NCBI GenBank assembly: GCA_934717675.1
Contig: CAKUYZ010000005.1
Location: 1 to 64,000 of the forward strand
DNA from: an uncultured Bacteroidales bacterium
Lineage (GTDB): Bacteria > Bacteroidota > Bacteroidia > Bacteroidales > Marinilabiliaceae
Length of the DNA: 64,000 nt
Direction of reading: 5' to 3'
Positions 15,797 to 25,561 of the stretch are shown piece by piece (positions within the stretch are counted from its first letter, which is position 1; each line of letters opens with the position of its first letter). A program made the position numbers and the translations under genes. Below the pieces are notes generated by a model, which saw nothing but the letters and a program-made list of their open reading frames with translations, had not been told where the DNA came from and did no database searches.

Positions 15797-17224
15797 ATGG
15801 AGACATCGGAGAAACTGAGCGTCAGGGGACGTTTCGTCAAGTCGCTCCTGGCTGCTGGGGTGGTGCTGTTGGCATGCCTGGCATATTACATATCGGTCTA
15901 CGTATACTACAACGTGGCCTACTCGTCACCTTTGTCGCTGCTCTTCAGCCGCGACATGCTGCTGACGTTCCTGCTGATTGCCATAATATGGGCCACGACG
16001 GAGACGGCCTTGAAACTCAACGAGGTATATCGTAGCCGACCATACAGCTACATCCTCATACTCCACGTCATAGAGAACATTGTCGGTGTCTCCGTCTTGT
16101 TGCTCTGCATGGTCATCTTTGGCTTGCCGAACTACGGGCGTATGGTGTTGGCGCTTTTCTGCGTGCTCTCCATCATATTCTCCTTCTCGGCCAAGATGCT
16201 GTTCTACCACGTCTTGCGAACCATGAGGCGCGGCGGGCGGAACATGAGGAACGTCCTTTTCGTCTGCGACAAGAGCGGGGAGCGGCTGTTGGCCCTCATC
16301 AACCGTCACTACGAGTGGGGCTATAAGATTGTGGGAGTTATTGGAGACGACTACATTGTGGACAAACTCCAAGGCCGGTTCCCTGTCTACCCGTTGGCGT
16401 CGGCAGACATTGACTCCATCTTGTCGCAAAAGATAGACGAACTCATCTACGCCCGCGACAATGTCAACTCGCAAGACATTGTTCGCCTGCTTGACGTATG
16501 TTCGGACTTTGGCATCACCTTCCGTCTCTACTCCACATTCCTCAACAGGGTCTCCAGCTCCGCCTATGTGCGATATTTTGACACAAATGCCGTCCTCACC
16601 ATCTCCAACATGCCCTCCAACTATGTCGGGCTGCTGGTCAAGAGGCTCATTGACATTGTGCTGTCTCTCTGCGTCATACTGATTGGGTTGCCGTTCTTCC
16701 TCATAATAGCTCTCCTCATCAAGATAGACAGCCCGGGGCCGGTATTCTTCAAGCAAAAGCGGTCTGGCCTGCGCGGGCGTGTCTTTGAGGTGTTCAAGTT
16801 CCGAACTATGGTGGTCAATGCGGAGCAGCTCAAGAAGGAGCTGATGGACAAAAACGAGATGACAGGCCCGGTGTTCAAGATGACCAACGACCCGCGCATC
16901 ACCCGCATGGGGCGCATCCTCCGCAAGACTGGCATAGACGAGTTCCCGCAGTTCCTCAACGTCTTCATAGGAGACATGAGCATTGTGGGGCCGCGCCCGC
17001 CGCTGCCGTCAGAAGTGGCTCAGTATGAGAGGTGGCAGATGAGGAGGCTGGCCATGAAGCCGGGCATCACCTGCATCTGGCAAGTGGCTCCAAACAGAAA
17101 CTCCATCACCTTTGAAGATTGGATGAAGATGGACATGGAGTACATAGACAACTGGTCGCTCACGCTCGACTTTGTGCTCATGTTCAAGACGGCCGCCACC
17201 ATATTGCGCGCCGATGGCAAGTGA
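15797..17224 (+). CDS. Polyprenyl-phosphate sugar-1-phosphate transferase (WbaP/WcaJ type)
   Basis: Initiates glycan synthesis by moving a sugar-1-phosphate from a nucleotide sugar to undecaprenyl phosphate. 475 residues: four to five N-terminal membrane helices (to ~125), a CoA-binding-like domain, a further membrane helix near 300, then the bacterial sugar transferase domain with DSPGPVFFKQKRSGLRG, FEVFKFRTM, GIDEFPQ and GDMSIVGPRPPLP. The frame extends upstream to a GTG at 15776, but the ATG at 15797 is the better start. With manC and the rfb genes it points to O-antigen, capsule or A-LPS-like glycan synthesis. Confidence 0.9.
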   Translation: METSEKLSVRGRFVKSLLAAGVVLLACLAYYISVYVYYNVAYSSPLSLLFSRDMLLTFLLIAIIWATTETALKLNEVYRSRPYSYILILHVIENIVGVSVLLLCMVIFGLPNYGRMVLALFCVLSIIFSFSAKMLFYHVLRTMRRGGRNMRNVLFVCDKSGERLLALINRHYEWGYKIVGVIGDDYIVDKLQGRFPVYPLASADIDSILSQKIDELIYARDNVNSQDIVRLLDVCSDFGITFRLYSTFLNRVSSSAYVRYFDTNAVLTISNMPSNYVGLLVKRLIDIVLSLCVILIGLPFFLIIALLIKIDSPGPVFFKQKRSGLRGRVFEVFKFRTMVVNAEQLKKELMDKNEMTGPVFKMTNDPRITRMGRILRKTGIDEFPQFLNVFIGDMSIVGPRPPLPSEVAQYERWQMRRLAMKPGITCIWQVAPNRNSITFEDWMKMDMEYIDNWSLTLDFVLMFKTAATILRADGK

Positions 17225-17243
17225 CAAGACAACCAAGCACCTG

Positions 17244-18143
17244 ATGCCCAACAAGAAAATAAACAAGACATATATCATCGCGCTGTGCGCCCTCGCCCTG
17301 GTGGCGGGTGGCGCATATGCCGTTTTCACGGCCTTGAGGCCCACTGTGCCTAACGAGAGGAAGATGGCGCGGGTCTTGGCCGACATCTATACAGCCGATG
17401 CCGTGTTGCAAGAGTATATGCCTCACGGGGCGAAAGACAAGACCATAGAGGAGACCTATCACAGCATTTTTGAGCATTATGGCCTCACAAAAGCCTCTTA
17501 CGACTCGGCCGTGGCCTACTACTCGCGAAGGCCCAAGAAAATGTCGTCGGTCTATGAGCGCGCCGTGGCCATCCTCTCAGAGCGAGAGGCTAAAGTGAAG
17601 GCCGTGGCCGACCGCGCCGACTCAACAGCCAGGGCCGTGGAAGCTCAAAACGACTCGCTGACAAGCCAACTGCTCGGTTCGCGGGCCTTGACCATCTCCC
17701 TGCCATTGGCAGACAAGAACGACACCTTGCGGAAATTCTTGAAGCCCACGCCGCGGAAGTATAAGCGGGTGGAGATGTCATTTGACCTGGACAGCCTGAC
17801 GGGCGGCCATATCGACGTCAGGCAGCGATATACCGTCACCAAGTCCGTTGAGACGTCTCCCGCCGCCTACGTCCGCATAGTAGTGTCTTATGCCGACTCC
17901 ACTGAGACGCGAGACTCCGTTAGGCTAGACGCCCACAGGCGGGTGACCCAGCGCGAGGCGGAGCTTGTGGCCACCCTCAAAGACAGCGTGGCGGCCATAA
18001 AGGCCGACGTGACCTTTTTCGAGGCTCAGGACTTGAAAGACATGGCCGTCTTGCTCCGCGAGATGCGAGTGTATTACAAGCCCTATGACGTGGTAGACAC
18101 TACCGACTATGATAATCTGCTGCCATCTCTGTTTGCTTACTGA
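17244..18143 (+). CDS. DUF4296 domain-containing protein
   Basis: About 300 residues; an ATG at 17214, overlapping the previous stop, is an alternative start. An N-terminal hydrophobic segment (YIIALCALALVAGGAYAVF) is followed by RKMARVLADIYTADAVLQEY, the core of DUF4296. The central part is alpha-helical and charged and contains a coiled-coil-like stretch (residues ~105-150). Most homologues are lipoproteins; here I see no clear lipobox, so it may be membrane-anchored. No function is known. It lies in the gene string leading into sprE and porX. Confidence 0.75.
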   Translation: MPNKKINKTYIIALCALALVAGGAYAVFTALRPTVPNERKMARVLADIYTADAVLQEYMPHGAKDKTIEETYHSIFEHYGLTKASYDSAVAYYSRRPKKMSSVYERAVAILSEREAKVKAVADRADSTARAVEAQNDSLTSQLLGSRALTISLPLADKNDTLRKFLKPTPRKYKRVEMSFDLDSLTGGHIDVRQRYTVTKSVETSPAAYVRIVVSYADSTETRDSVRLDAHRRVTQREAELVATLKDSVAAIKADVTFFEAQDLKDMAVLLREMRVYYKPYDVVDTTDYDNLLPSLFAY

Positions 18144-18435
18144 CGGCTCGTGGGGGCGATTCCCCATTGCCGAGGTAGATGAGGGCGGCACGGTTCGCAG
18201 CCTGCGCCTGTGCCCCGATGGCCTGGAGGAGATTGGCGGCATGACCTTCGTGGGCGGCGTGATGCTGTGCGGCGTGGCGGACTGTGTGTCGGGCGCCGAG
18301 GCCAAGAGCCGGGCCGACTTTGCGAGCCAATTTGGCAGCAATGGCGTGGGGGTGGGGCGCGGGCCTGTCTGCGTCATGCGAGGGGCGGATCTCAACACAT
18401 TTTGTGGCACGTTCAGGAAACAGACTCGCTTTTGA
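18109..18435 (+). CDS. Small conserved hypothetical protein
   Basis: 108 residues, starting 35 bp inside the end of the DUF4296 gene. The segment PIAEVDEGGTVRSLRLCPD followed by FVGGVMLCG resembles a short protein commonly encoded next to DUF4296 genes in Bacteroidales, itself similar to the N-terminal strand region of amidohydrolases. No catalytic residues are present. Codon use and the tight spacing support a real gene, but I cannot assign a function. Confidence 0.55.
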   Translation: MIICCHLCLLTDGSWGRFPIAEVDEGGTVRSLRLCPDGLEEIGGMTFVGGVMLCGVADCVSGAEAKSRADFASQFGSNGVGVGRGPVCVMRGADLNTFCGTFRKQTRF

Positions 18436-18500
18436 ACGGGCGTCGCCGCAACGCCCATAACACTGGCATACACAATCTTTAGCACACTGTCGGTCTCTTA

Positions 18501-21251
18501 ATGGAAAAAGGAAATATAGTCTTGAGCCTGTGGCGGGCTGTGCCGGCCAGATGGTTGGCCGCGCCTCTCATTCTCATCATCGTCGTGGCTTGCTCCACCA
18601 AACATAACACGTGGCTAAGCCGTGGCTACCAGAGAATGTCGTCGCACTACAACGTGTACTTCAACGGCCGGACGGCCTTTGACGATGGCATTGACAAAAT
18701 CAGAGACAGTTACCAAAACGACTACAGCCGCGTGCTGCCCATCTACGAATTCTCCGACCCTCAAGCGGCCAAGTCTGGACAAGCCGATATGGAGACGGCC
18801 CTAAAAAAGGCGCATAAACTCGTACAGCTTCACTCCATAACGGTTAAACCCGCCCGGCGAGACGGCCCGCAGACCGATGACGAGAAGCGGTTTCGCGCCA
18901 AAGAGGAATTCAACCCCTACGTCCCTATGGGCTACCTGCTCATGGGTATGGCCAACGTGGTGATACATGAGGAGCGCGAGGCCATCGAGACGTTTGACTA
19001 CCTCTCACGCAAACATGAGGGCGAAGCCCCAACATACGAGGCTAAGATCTGGACCTCAATAGCATACGTGCAACTAGGGCAATATAACAGCGCATTGGCC
19101 GCGCTCCGCGGCTATGATATGGACGGCGTGGCCCCCGCGGCCCTATATCCGGAATATCAGGCTGCGCGCGCCAACATACACATTGCCCAAGGGCAATATG
19201 CCGAGGCCATCCCATATATGGAGCGCGCCGCAGCCGAGACCAAGAATCGGCATTGCCGCGACCGATACGCCTACATCTTGGCGCAGCTCTACCGCGAGGT
19301 GGGGGACAAGGCCAAAGCCGCGCCCATCTTCCTGAGCCTCTCGCGCTCCATGGGCAATTATGACATGGCCTTTGCCGCCAAACTCGACCTCGCCACCGTG
19401 GCCTCGTCGGCCGGAGAGCTCCAGAAGGCGGAGAAGGCGTTGCGCAAGATGGCAAAAGACCCCAAGAACATCGAGCAACTTGACCAGGTGTATTACGCCA
19501 TAGGCCACTTGGAACTGAACAAAGGGAACAGGCAAGAGGCCAAGGCCGCCCTCGTGAAATCGGTCAAGGCCTCGGTGACGAATGACAACCAGAAGGGCCT
19601 GTCATACCTCTCGCTGGCCGACATATATCAGGCGGAGCCGGAATATATCGAGGCGTCGGAGTCGTTAGACAGCGCCGCCGCATTCCTCTCCACGTCCAAC
19701 GCCCGCAAGGACGAGGCCATCCGACGCTCCGAGCGGCTCGCCCCATTGGCCAAAGAGTTGCGCACCATCCGAGACAATGACTCCACTCTGGCCCTGGCGC
19801 GCATGGACGCCAAGAGCCGCAATGCCATATTGGAGCGAATGGCAAAAGAACATAACGACCGCCTAGACGCCGAGCAAGAGGCCCGCGAGGCCGAAGAGGC
19901 CAACGCCATGAGCCAAAGCGACTACTATCAGGTGACGCAAAATATGCGCACGAGCGGGCAACAGGCCTCCTGGTACTTCTACAACAACCAACTTGTGACG
20001 GCTGGCAAGTCCACGTTCCGCTCCCGATGGGGAAACCGTAAAAACGAGGACAACTGGCGGCGCGCCGACAAGACCAGCAACGCTTTTGACGCGGCGGATG
20101 AGAACCCCGACGCCGAGGCCACGGCCGAGGTGAAGGAGGCCATTGCCACCGCCGCGGACCCCGCCAAGCAGCGATGGACGAAAGAGAGCCTGGAGCAAGG
20201 GCTGCCACTGACGGCCGAGGCGCAAGCTGAAAATGAGAGGCAGACGGCGCAGGCTCTGGTCCGCAGCGCCTCAATACTCTATGACGACCTTGCGGACTAT
20301 GACCGATGCGTGGAGCAGCTGGAGGAATATCTGCGTCGTTTCGGTGGCGGAGACCGTGAATATGACGCCTTGGCGTTGCTCCATTTCGCGCAGGGCAGGC
20401 AAGGGGATGCGGCAGGCCAGAGAAATACGGACAAGACGATTGCTCAAAAATATCCCGAGAGCATGTTGGCTCGCAGCTTGGCAGACCCGTCATACATGGG
20501 CTCGCTCGCCGCGGCGCATGATGAGAGCGAGGCTCGCTATCGCGAGACATATGCGGCATATCTGGCGTCAGACTTTGCTCGCGCGCAGCATATGGCCACT
20601 CAGGCTCTCGCCTCGGTCGGTGGCAATGGCTTGCGCCCGCAATATCTGCTGGTGCGAGCCATGGCGGAGGCTAAGCAAGGCGACGCCGAGGCCATGAGGG
20701 CCGATTTGAGCGAGATCGTATCTTCTCACCCCGCTACGCCGCAAGACACACTGGCCGAGAGCCTGTTGGCTTTGCTAGACAAAGGCATGGAGCCCGTCCG
20801 TCACACGGCCTACGACTCCCCGCTCAGCAGACAGTGGCAGGCCGAGGCCGAAGCCCCAATGCCAGAGAAGGTGGCGTATGCCTATGAGCCCGACTCCGCT
20901 CACGTGGTCTTGTGCGTCATAGACCCCGGGAAACAGAAAGACGCCCTCTTCGCCATTGCAGACTACAACTTCACAAACTACATCTTGACGGACTATGACA
21001 TTGCCATGCTCCACCTGCCAAACGGCTGCGACGCAGTGATTCTGTCGCCATTCAAGGATAGGAAAGAGGCCGAGGTCTACCTGTATGCGCTGCGCGAGCA
21101 GCCATTTTGGAAAAAACTCACCGAGGCGGCCATCCCGCAAATATTTATGATGAGCAAGAACAACCTCAGGCTTTGCGCCTTGTCGGGGATTGATGAGGCA
21201 TTCCTGCAGTTTATGGGACAAAACTACGGCCTGGGGCCAAAAAGAGAGTAA
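18501..21251 (+). CDS. sprE: T9SS-associated TPR lipoprotein, SprE/PorW homologue
   Basis: 916 residues. A lipoprotein signal ends in IIVVACST (Cys ~31), followed by the SprE/PorW hallmark TWLSRGYQRMSSHYNVYFNG. The body is TPR-like helical repeats (~100-420), a long charged coiled-coil region with QSDYYQVTQNM and ASWYFYNN motifs (~470-500), and a second repeat region. The last ~140 residues contain a FSPFKD-like fold (AVILSPFKDRKEAEVYLYAL). In Flavobacterium SprE and Porphyromonas PorW, this outer-membrane lipoprotein is needed for type IX secretion and couples the trans-envelope motor to the outer-membrane complex. porX follows after 3 bp. Confidence 0.9.
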   Translation: MEKGNIVLSLWRAVPARWLAAPLILIIVVACSTKHNTWLSRGYQRMSSHYNVYFNGRTAFDDGIDKIRDSYQNDYSRVLPIYEFSDPQAAKSGQADMETALKKAHKLVQLHSITVKPARRDGPQTDDEKRFRAKEEFNPYVPMGYLLMGMANVVIHEEREAIETFDYLSRKHEGEAPTYEAKIWTSIAYVQLGQYNSALAALRGYDMDGVAPAALYPEYQAARANIHIAQGQYAEAIPYMERAAAETKNRHCRDRYAYILAQLYREVGDKAKAAPIFLSLSRSMGNYDMAFAAKLDLATVASSAGELQKAEKALRKMAKDPKNIEQLDQVYYAIGHLELNKGNRQEAKAALVKSVKASVTNDNQKGLSYLSLADIYQAEPEYIEASESLDSAAAFLSTSNARKDEAIRRSERLAPLAKELRTIRDNDSTLALARMDAKSRNAILERMAKEHNDRLDAEQEAREAEEANAMSQSDYYQVTQNMRTSGQQASWYFYNNQLVTAGKSTFRSRWGNRKNEDNWRRADKTSNAFDAADENPDAEATAEVKEAIATAADPAKQRWTKESLEQGLPLTAEAQAENERQTAQALVRSASILYDDLADYDRCVEQLEEYLRRFGGGDREYDALALLHFAQGRQGDAAGQRNTDKTIAQKYPESMLARSLADPSYMGSLAAAHDESEARYRETYAAYLASDFARAQHMATQALASVGGNGLRPQYLLVRAMAEAKQGDAEAMRADLSEIVSSHPATPQDTLAESLLALLDKGMEPVRHTAYDSPLSRQWQAEAEAPMPEKVAYAYEPDSAHVVLCVIDPGKQKDALFAIADYNFTNYILTDYDIAMLHLPNGCDAVILSPFKDRKEAEVYLYALREQPFWKKLTEAAIPQIFMMSKNNLRLCALSGIDEAFLQFMGQNYGLGPKRE

Positions 21252-21254
21252 AAT

Positions 21255-22829
21255 ATGTCAGCGAAAAGAATTTTATGGGCTGATGACGAGATAGACATCC
21301 TCAAGCCGCACGTCATGGCTCTTCAGGCCAAAGGATTCGGTGTCGTCAGCGTGACTAACGGAGACGACGCGTTGGCGGAGTTTGACGCCCAGGAGTTCGA
21401 CCTTGTGCTGCTAGATGAGAACATGCCGGGCAAAAGCGGCATAGACGTCTTGCGACAGATGAAGCAGAAGCGCGACTCAGTGCCAATGGTGATGGTCACT
21501 AAAAACGAGAAGGCTGACACCATGGACTCCGCGCTGGGGGCCCAGGTGGATGACTTCTTGGTAAAGCCCGTAAACATAAGCCAACTGTTGGCGTGCGTGA
21601 CTAAAGTGTTTCGCCAGAAAGAGTTGGTGGAGCAGAGCCGTCGGGTCGAATTCTTGGGCAACTATCAGACGCTGACGGCGCAAATGTCGGGGTGCGAGAG
21701 CTTTAAAGATTGGACGGAGCTGTATCATCGCCTCGTGGACTGGGAACTGAAACTGCCAGAGGAGTTTGTGCCGATGCTTTTGCAACTCAAGGCCGACGCT
21801 AACGCACAGTTCTCTAAATTCATAATGCGGAACTATATGTCTTGGTTCTCCGGGCCAAATGGCGGAGGCGCGCCACTCTTCTCGCATAGGATTATGAGCG
21901 AGGTGGTTAAGCCTGCCATTGTGGCGGGAGAAAAAGTGGCGCTGGTGGTGATAGACAACTTCCGTATGGATCAGTGGGAGGTGTTGCGACCCATTTTGGA
22001 GGAAGATTTTGTGATCAAGACCCAGGCCTACTGCTCAATATTGCCGACCTCCACACAATATTCCAGAAATGCCATATTCTCCGGCCTGTTGCCGGCAGAC
22101 ATCAAAAAGATGTATCCCGACTACTGGGTGGAGAGCACAGACGACGAGGACAGCCGCAACAACAACGAGCGTGAACTTCTTGACGACTATTTCAAGAGGC
22201 AGCGTATGACGGTTGACAACTCATATTATAAGGTAGGGTCCAACCAGAGCGGAGAGGAGTATATCAGTGGTTTTGGTGGGAGCAAACGACACCGAGGCTA
22301 CAAGAATAATCAACTGAACGCCTTGGTGTTCAGTTTTGTAGATGTCTTGTCTCACGCCCGCACGAGCAATCACACGCTCCAGGACCTCATTCCCAACGAT
22401 GCGGCCTACCGCTCCGTCACCCGCTCTTGGTTCCTCCACGGCATGATGCACCGGATCTTGCTGCTGCTCAAAGACAACGGTTTCAAGATTATCTTGACGA
22501 CCGACCATGGCTCCATCCGCGTGGGAGAGCCGGTAGACATCTCTGGCCCGCGAGACATAAACCACAACCTCCGCTTCAAGTTCGGCAAGTCTTTGGGCTA
22601 TGATTCCAAGAGAGTGTTTGAAATCAATGGAATGAAGGATTTGGCCGCGGTCGGGCTGCCGGCATCCAACATCACATCCCAATATGTCTTTGCAATAAAC
22701 TACGACTATTTCGTCTATAAGAATAACCGCAGCGAATACGTTGACAAATTCTCAGACTCTTTTCAGCATGGCGGCATATCCATGGAGGAGATGATTCTGC
22801 CCCTTGCCACCCTCACACCTCGCCGCTAG
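21255..22829 (+). CDS. porX: T9SS response regulator with PglZ/phosphatase domain (PorX)
   Basis: 524 residues. Residues 1-120 form a receiver domain with acidic D10/D11, phosphoacceptor D54 (LLDENMPG), T80 and K102 (LVKP). The rest is a PglZ/alkaline-phosphatase-superfamily domain: VVIDNFRMDQW (D232), ILPTSTQYSRNA (catalytic Thr region 263-265) and TTDHGS (D415, H416) supply the zinc site. PorX, with the PorY sensor, controls T9SS gene expression and binds PorL; its effector domain hydrolyses nucleotide oligomers. All key residues are intact. The 3-bp spacing to sprE suggests cotranscription. No porY is visible. Confidence 0.93.
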   Translation: MSAKRILWADDEIDILKPHVMALQAKGFGVVSVTNGDDALAEFDAQEFDLVLLDENMPGKSGIDVLRQMKQKRDSVPMVMVTKNEKADTMDSALGAQVDDFLVKPVNISQLLACVTKVFRQKELVEQSRRVEFLGNYQTLTAQMSGCESFKDWTELYHRLVDWELKLPEEFVPMLLQLKADANAQFSKFIMRNYMSWFSGPNGGGAPLFSHRIMSEVVKPAIVAGEKVALVVIDNFRMDQWEVLRPILEEDFVIKTQAYCSILPTSTQYSRNAIFSGLLPADIKKMYPDYWVESTDDEDSRNNNERELLDDYFKRQRMTVDNSYYKVGSNQSGEEYISGFGGSKRHRGYKNNQLNALVFSFVDVLSHARTSNHTLQDLIPNDAAYRSVTRSWFLHGMMHRILLLLKDNGFKIILTTDHGSIRVGEPVDISGPRDINHNLRFKFGKSLGYDSKRVFEINGMKDLAAVGLPASNITSQYVFAINYDYFVYKNNRSEYVDKFSDSFQHGGISMEEMILPLATLTPRR

Positions 22830-23590
22830 AGGCTGGCGCGGAAGATGCGGCGTTGACGATCGTTACGCGCGATTCCCAAGACTGCGCGGGACATAAAAAA
22901 GGATCGATGTCATCAGCGACACCGACCCACATCATCAAAAATATACCACAAAAAATCAACCTACTAGTTTGCCTCAATAGCCAGTCTGCGTTTGGCCCGC
23001 TCCGCCCTCAAGGGCGTCGTGGCGCATCGTCATCCTGACATTGCAAAGGTAGCATATATGGAAATATGAGGTGTACGATAATCTTTATAATTGATAGCCA
23101 AAATCGTTTTTCATAGGTGCGGTAGATTGACACTATGGGGGATATTTTGCCATATGTTTGGCGAAGAATTTAATGAGGCCGATTTGTAAAGCGCAGAGGG
23201 ATAGGGCGATGCGAAATGATTGGGATGACAGGAGCGGCTGCGTGCGTGTCGGAGCCTCTCATGCGGCGAGCGTCAGACGGGGGTGGACAAAAATCCACGC
23301 GCATCTAGTGCGGATGCTTATGGCGCACGTTTGTTGAAAATATGGTGCATCTTGTGGGGCGAGAGCCGTTTTTTGCATAAGAATTGGCGTGGCGGGCGGC
23401 ACCGCTAGAGCTATGCAAAAATAAATCTTTACATTTGCATCTTGAAAGGGCTTGGCTATGGCCGGGCTTGGCGCGAGGTGGCGGCAATGCGACTTGCGCC
23501 ACGCACACTGAAAACAACTAAGGAGGCCCGCTCGTGCGTAGATTTGAGACGGCATGTGGCGGCCTAAGCAAAACTCGTTACAATAAAGCA
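22830..23590. other. 760-bp intergenic region after porX
   Basis: No convincing gene. Short open frames have no recognisable homology. Seen: a small hairpin CGCCC-TCAA-GGGCG near 23007-23020, a minus-strand TACCTTTG box at 23044-23051 pointing towards porX, an AT-rich stretch near 23060-23120, a GTGGA/TCCAC hairpin near 23284-23299, and a plus-strand TACATTTG box at 23430-23437. No clear T-rich terminator follows porX. Confidence 0.5.
23430..23437 (+). promoter_or_regulatory. -7 box ahead of the outer-membrane barrel gene
   Basis: TACATTTG is a perfect TAnnTTTG box. A -33 element is not evident. It implies a leader of about 150 bases before the ATG at 23591, longer than other genes here. Confidence 0.5.
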
Positions 23591-24340
23591 ATGAAGAAAC
23601 TGTTGGTAGCGCTGTCCCTCTTATGCGCCTTTGCGCTGGAGACTGTGGCGCAGACTGAATTCCATTGGGGCTTTAAGGGCGGCCTGAACTTCACCACCTA
23701 CGACAGCGATGCCGATGACTTCCAGGCTCGCATGGGCCAGTGGGGTGTCCTCTGCCGTTGGAACATAGGTGACCATTTCGCCATTCAGCCGGAGCTCTTT
23801 TATGCGCGCATGGGAGTCCGCTCACTCAAGAAACTCCTCAAGGCGGCGCCTGCGCACGACTCTTTCAGCACTGAGGGCTCGCTGCAAAATGAGTGGTTCC
23901 GCATTATGCTGATGACGGACAATGTCCAGCTCCCGATCATATTCAAGTATTATCTGCCTGTCGACGTCTTCGGTGGCAGAGGGCTTAACGTCCACGCCGG
24001 CCCGCTCTTCAGCCAGAGGTTCGATTACAAGATCTCCACGCCCAACCCAGAGGGCTTCCTTCAAGACCCCATCCTCTCTGGCAATGGCTCCATACAGTAC
24101 AATGCCGACGGCAGCATAACGCGCCGCTACGACAACGACCTGCGCAACTTCGCTCGCTCAATGAATCAATTCACGGTTCACGCCGTGTGGGGCATTGGCT
24201 ACGACTCGCCATCCGGCATTGGCGTTGACATCCGTTGCCAAATGGGCATCACGCCCGTTTGGAACAGCAGCAAGAACCATGTCTACAACTCCAACTCGCA
24301 TGACCGTGTGTGGGCCCTGTGCTTCAACTACACATTCTAA
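23591..24340 (+). CDS. Outer-membrane beta-barrel protein (PorT-like family)
   Basis: 249 residues from the ATG at 23591; the frame opens upstream at a GTG (23534) that lacks a signal sequence. Signal peptide MKKLLVALSLLCAFALETVAQ, then WGFKGGLNFTTYDSDADDF, a typical first strand and turn of PorT-family eight-stranded barrels, and alternating hydrophobic strands ending in WALCFNYTF with a terminal aromatic. Members are common in Bacteroidota; a few (PorT/SprT) act in T9SS, but most are uncharacterised, so I do not assign a role. Confidence 0.8.
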   Translation: MKKLLVALSLLCAFALETVAQTEFHWGFKGGLNFTTYDSDADDFQARMGQWGVLCRWNIGDHFAIQPELFYARMGVRSLKKLLKAAPAHDSFSTEGSLQNEWFRIMLMTDNVQLPIIFKYYLPVDVFGGRGLNVHAGPLFSQRFDYKISTPNPEGFLQDPILSGNGSIQYNADGSITRRYDNDLRNFARSMNQFTVHAVWGIGYDSPSGIGVDIRCQMGITPVWNSSKNHVYNSNSHDRVWALCFNYTF

Positions 24341-24369
24341 GCCAAGAGACATAAACCACCAGTTGACGA

Positions 24370-24404
24370 GGAGGCGCGGCATTCACTTGCGGCGCTTCCT
24401 TTCG
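24370..24404 (+). terminator. Possible terminator after the barrel gene
   Basis: GGAGGCGC (24370-24377) pairs with GCGCTTCC (24392-24399) with one wobble, followed by a weak TTTCGT tract. Located between the barrel gene and ychF. Confidence 0.4.
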
Positions 24405-24437
24405 TCATTGTAATATCAAACAGACACAAAAGACATT

Positions 24438-25538
24438 ATGGGACTTCAATGTGGCATCGTCGGCCTGCCCAACGTGGGCAAATCGACACTTTTCAACTGC
24501 CTCTCCAACGCCAAGGCACAGTCGGCCAACTTCCCTTTCTGCACCATCGAGCCAAACGTGGGCGTCATAACAGTGCCGGACAGCCGCTTGGAGATCCTCA
24601 ATGAGATAGAGCACCCCGCCCAGGTGATTCCGACAACCGTGGAGATCGTGGACATAGCCGGCCTGGTCAAGGGCGCCAGCAAGGGTGAGGGACTTGGCAA
24701 CAAATTCTTGGCAAACATCAGGGAGACCGACGCCATAATCCACGTTTTGCGCTGCTTTGATGACGACAACATAACCCACGTAGACGGCTCGGTAGACCCG
24801 GTCCGCGACAAGGAGGTGATTGACACCGAGCTGCAGATTAAAGACTTGGAGACGGTGGAGGCTCGCATTGCCAAGTGCGAGAAACAGGCCATATCTGGCA
24901 AAGACGCCGACGCCAAGAAGATGCTAGACCTGCTCTTGCGATATAAGGCCGCGCTGCTGGAAGGGCAGAACGTCCGCTCCGTGGAACTGACGGAGGCCGA
25001 GCAGAAACTGGACAAAGAGCTGTTTATGCTCACGCGCAAGCCTGTCATCTACGTCTGCAACGTGGATGAAAAGAGCATCAAGACCGGCAACAAATATGTA
25101 GACGCAGTCAAGGAGAAAGTAAAGGACGAGGGTGCGCAGGTGCTTGTCATCGCGGCGCAGACCGAGAGCGAGATTGCGGAGCTGGAGACGTATGAGGAGC
25201 GCAAGATGTTCCTTGACGACCTTGGACTAGAAGAGAGCGGCGTGGCCAAGCTCATCCGTGCGGCATACTCGATACTCAACCTCCGCACATTCTTTACCGT
25301 TGGGCCTAAAGAGGTGCGCGCCTGGACGTTCCATGCGGGCGACAAAGCCCCACAGGCCGCGGGCGTCATACATACCGATTTCGAGAAAGGCTTCATCAGA
25401 GCCGAGGTCATAAAATATGACGACTACGTGAGCCTCAAATCCGAAGCCGCATGCCGCGAGGCCGGAAAGCTTGGCATCGAGGGCAAAGACTATGAGGTCC
25501 AGGACGGGGACATAATGCACTTCCGTTTCAACGTCTAG
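24438..25538 (+). CDS. ychF: Redox-regulated ATPase YchF (Obg-like)
   Basis: 366 residues, full length. The P-loop GLPNVGKSTLFN is at residues 8-19, switch/G3 in VDIAGLVKGASKGEGLGNKF, and the G4 position reads NVDE instead of NKxD, which explains ATP rather than GTP preference in this family. A helical domain sits in the middle and a TGS domain at the C-terminus. YchF binds ribosomes and affects translation and oxidative-stress responses. It is followed by hisS after 23 bp. Confidence 0.95.
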   Translation: MGLQCGIVGLPNVGKSTLFNCLSNAKAQSANFPFCTIEPNVGVITVPDSRLEILNEIEHPAQVIPTTVEIVDIAGLVKGASKGEGLGNKFLANIRETDAIIHVLRCFDDDNITHVDGSVDPVRDKEVIDTELQIKDLETVEARIAKCEKQAISGKDADAKKMLDLLLRYKAALLEGQNVRSVELTEAEQKLDKELFMLTRKPVIYVCNVDEKSIKTGNKYVDAVKEKVKDEGAQVLVIAAQTESEIAELETYEERKMFLDDLGLEESGVAKLIRAAYSILNLRTFFTVGPKEVRAWTFHAGDKAPQAAGVIHTDFEKGFIRAEVIKYDDYVSLKSEAACREAGKLGIEGKDYEVQDGDIMHFRFNV

Positions 25539-25561
25539 AACAAACAAAAACAAACCTCACT

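Noticed and set aside
22853..23038. 61-codon ORF after porX
   Set aside because: No signal sequence, motif or promoter; composition looks non-coding.
23044..23051. Minus-strand TACCTTTG box after porX as promoter of a small RNA
   Set aside because: The box is perfect, but there is no -33 element and no good terminator downstream, so I could not support a transcript.
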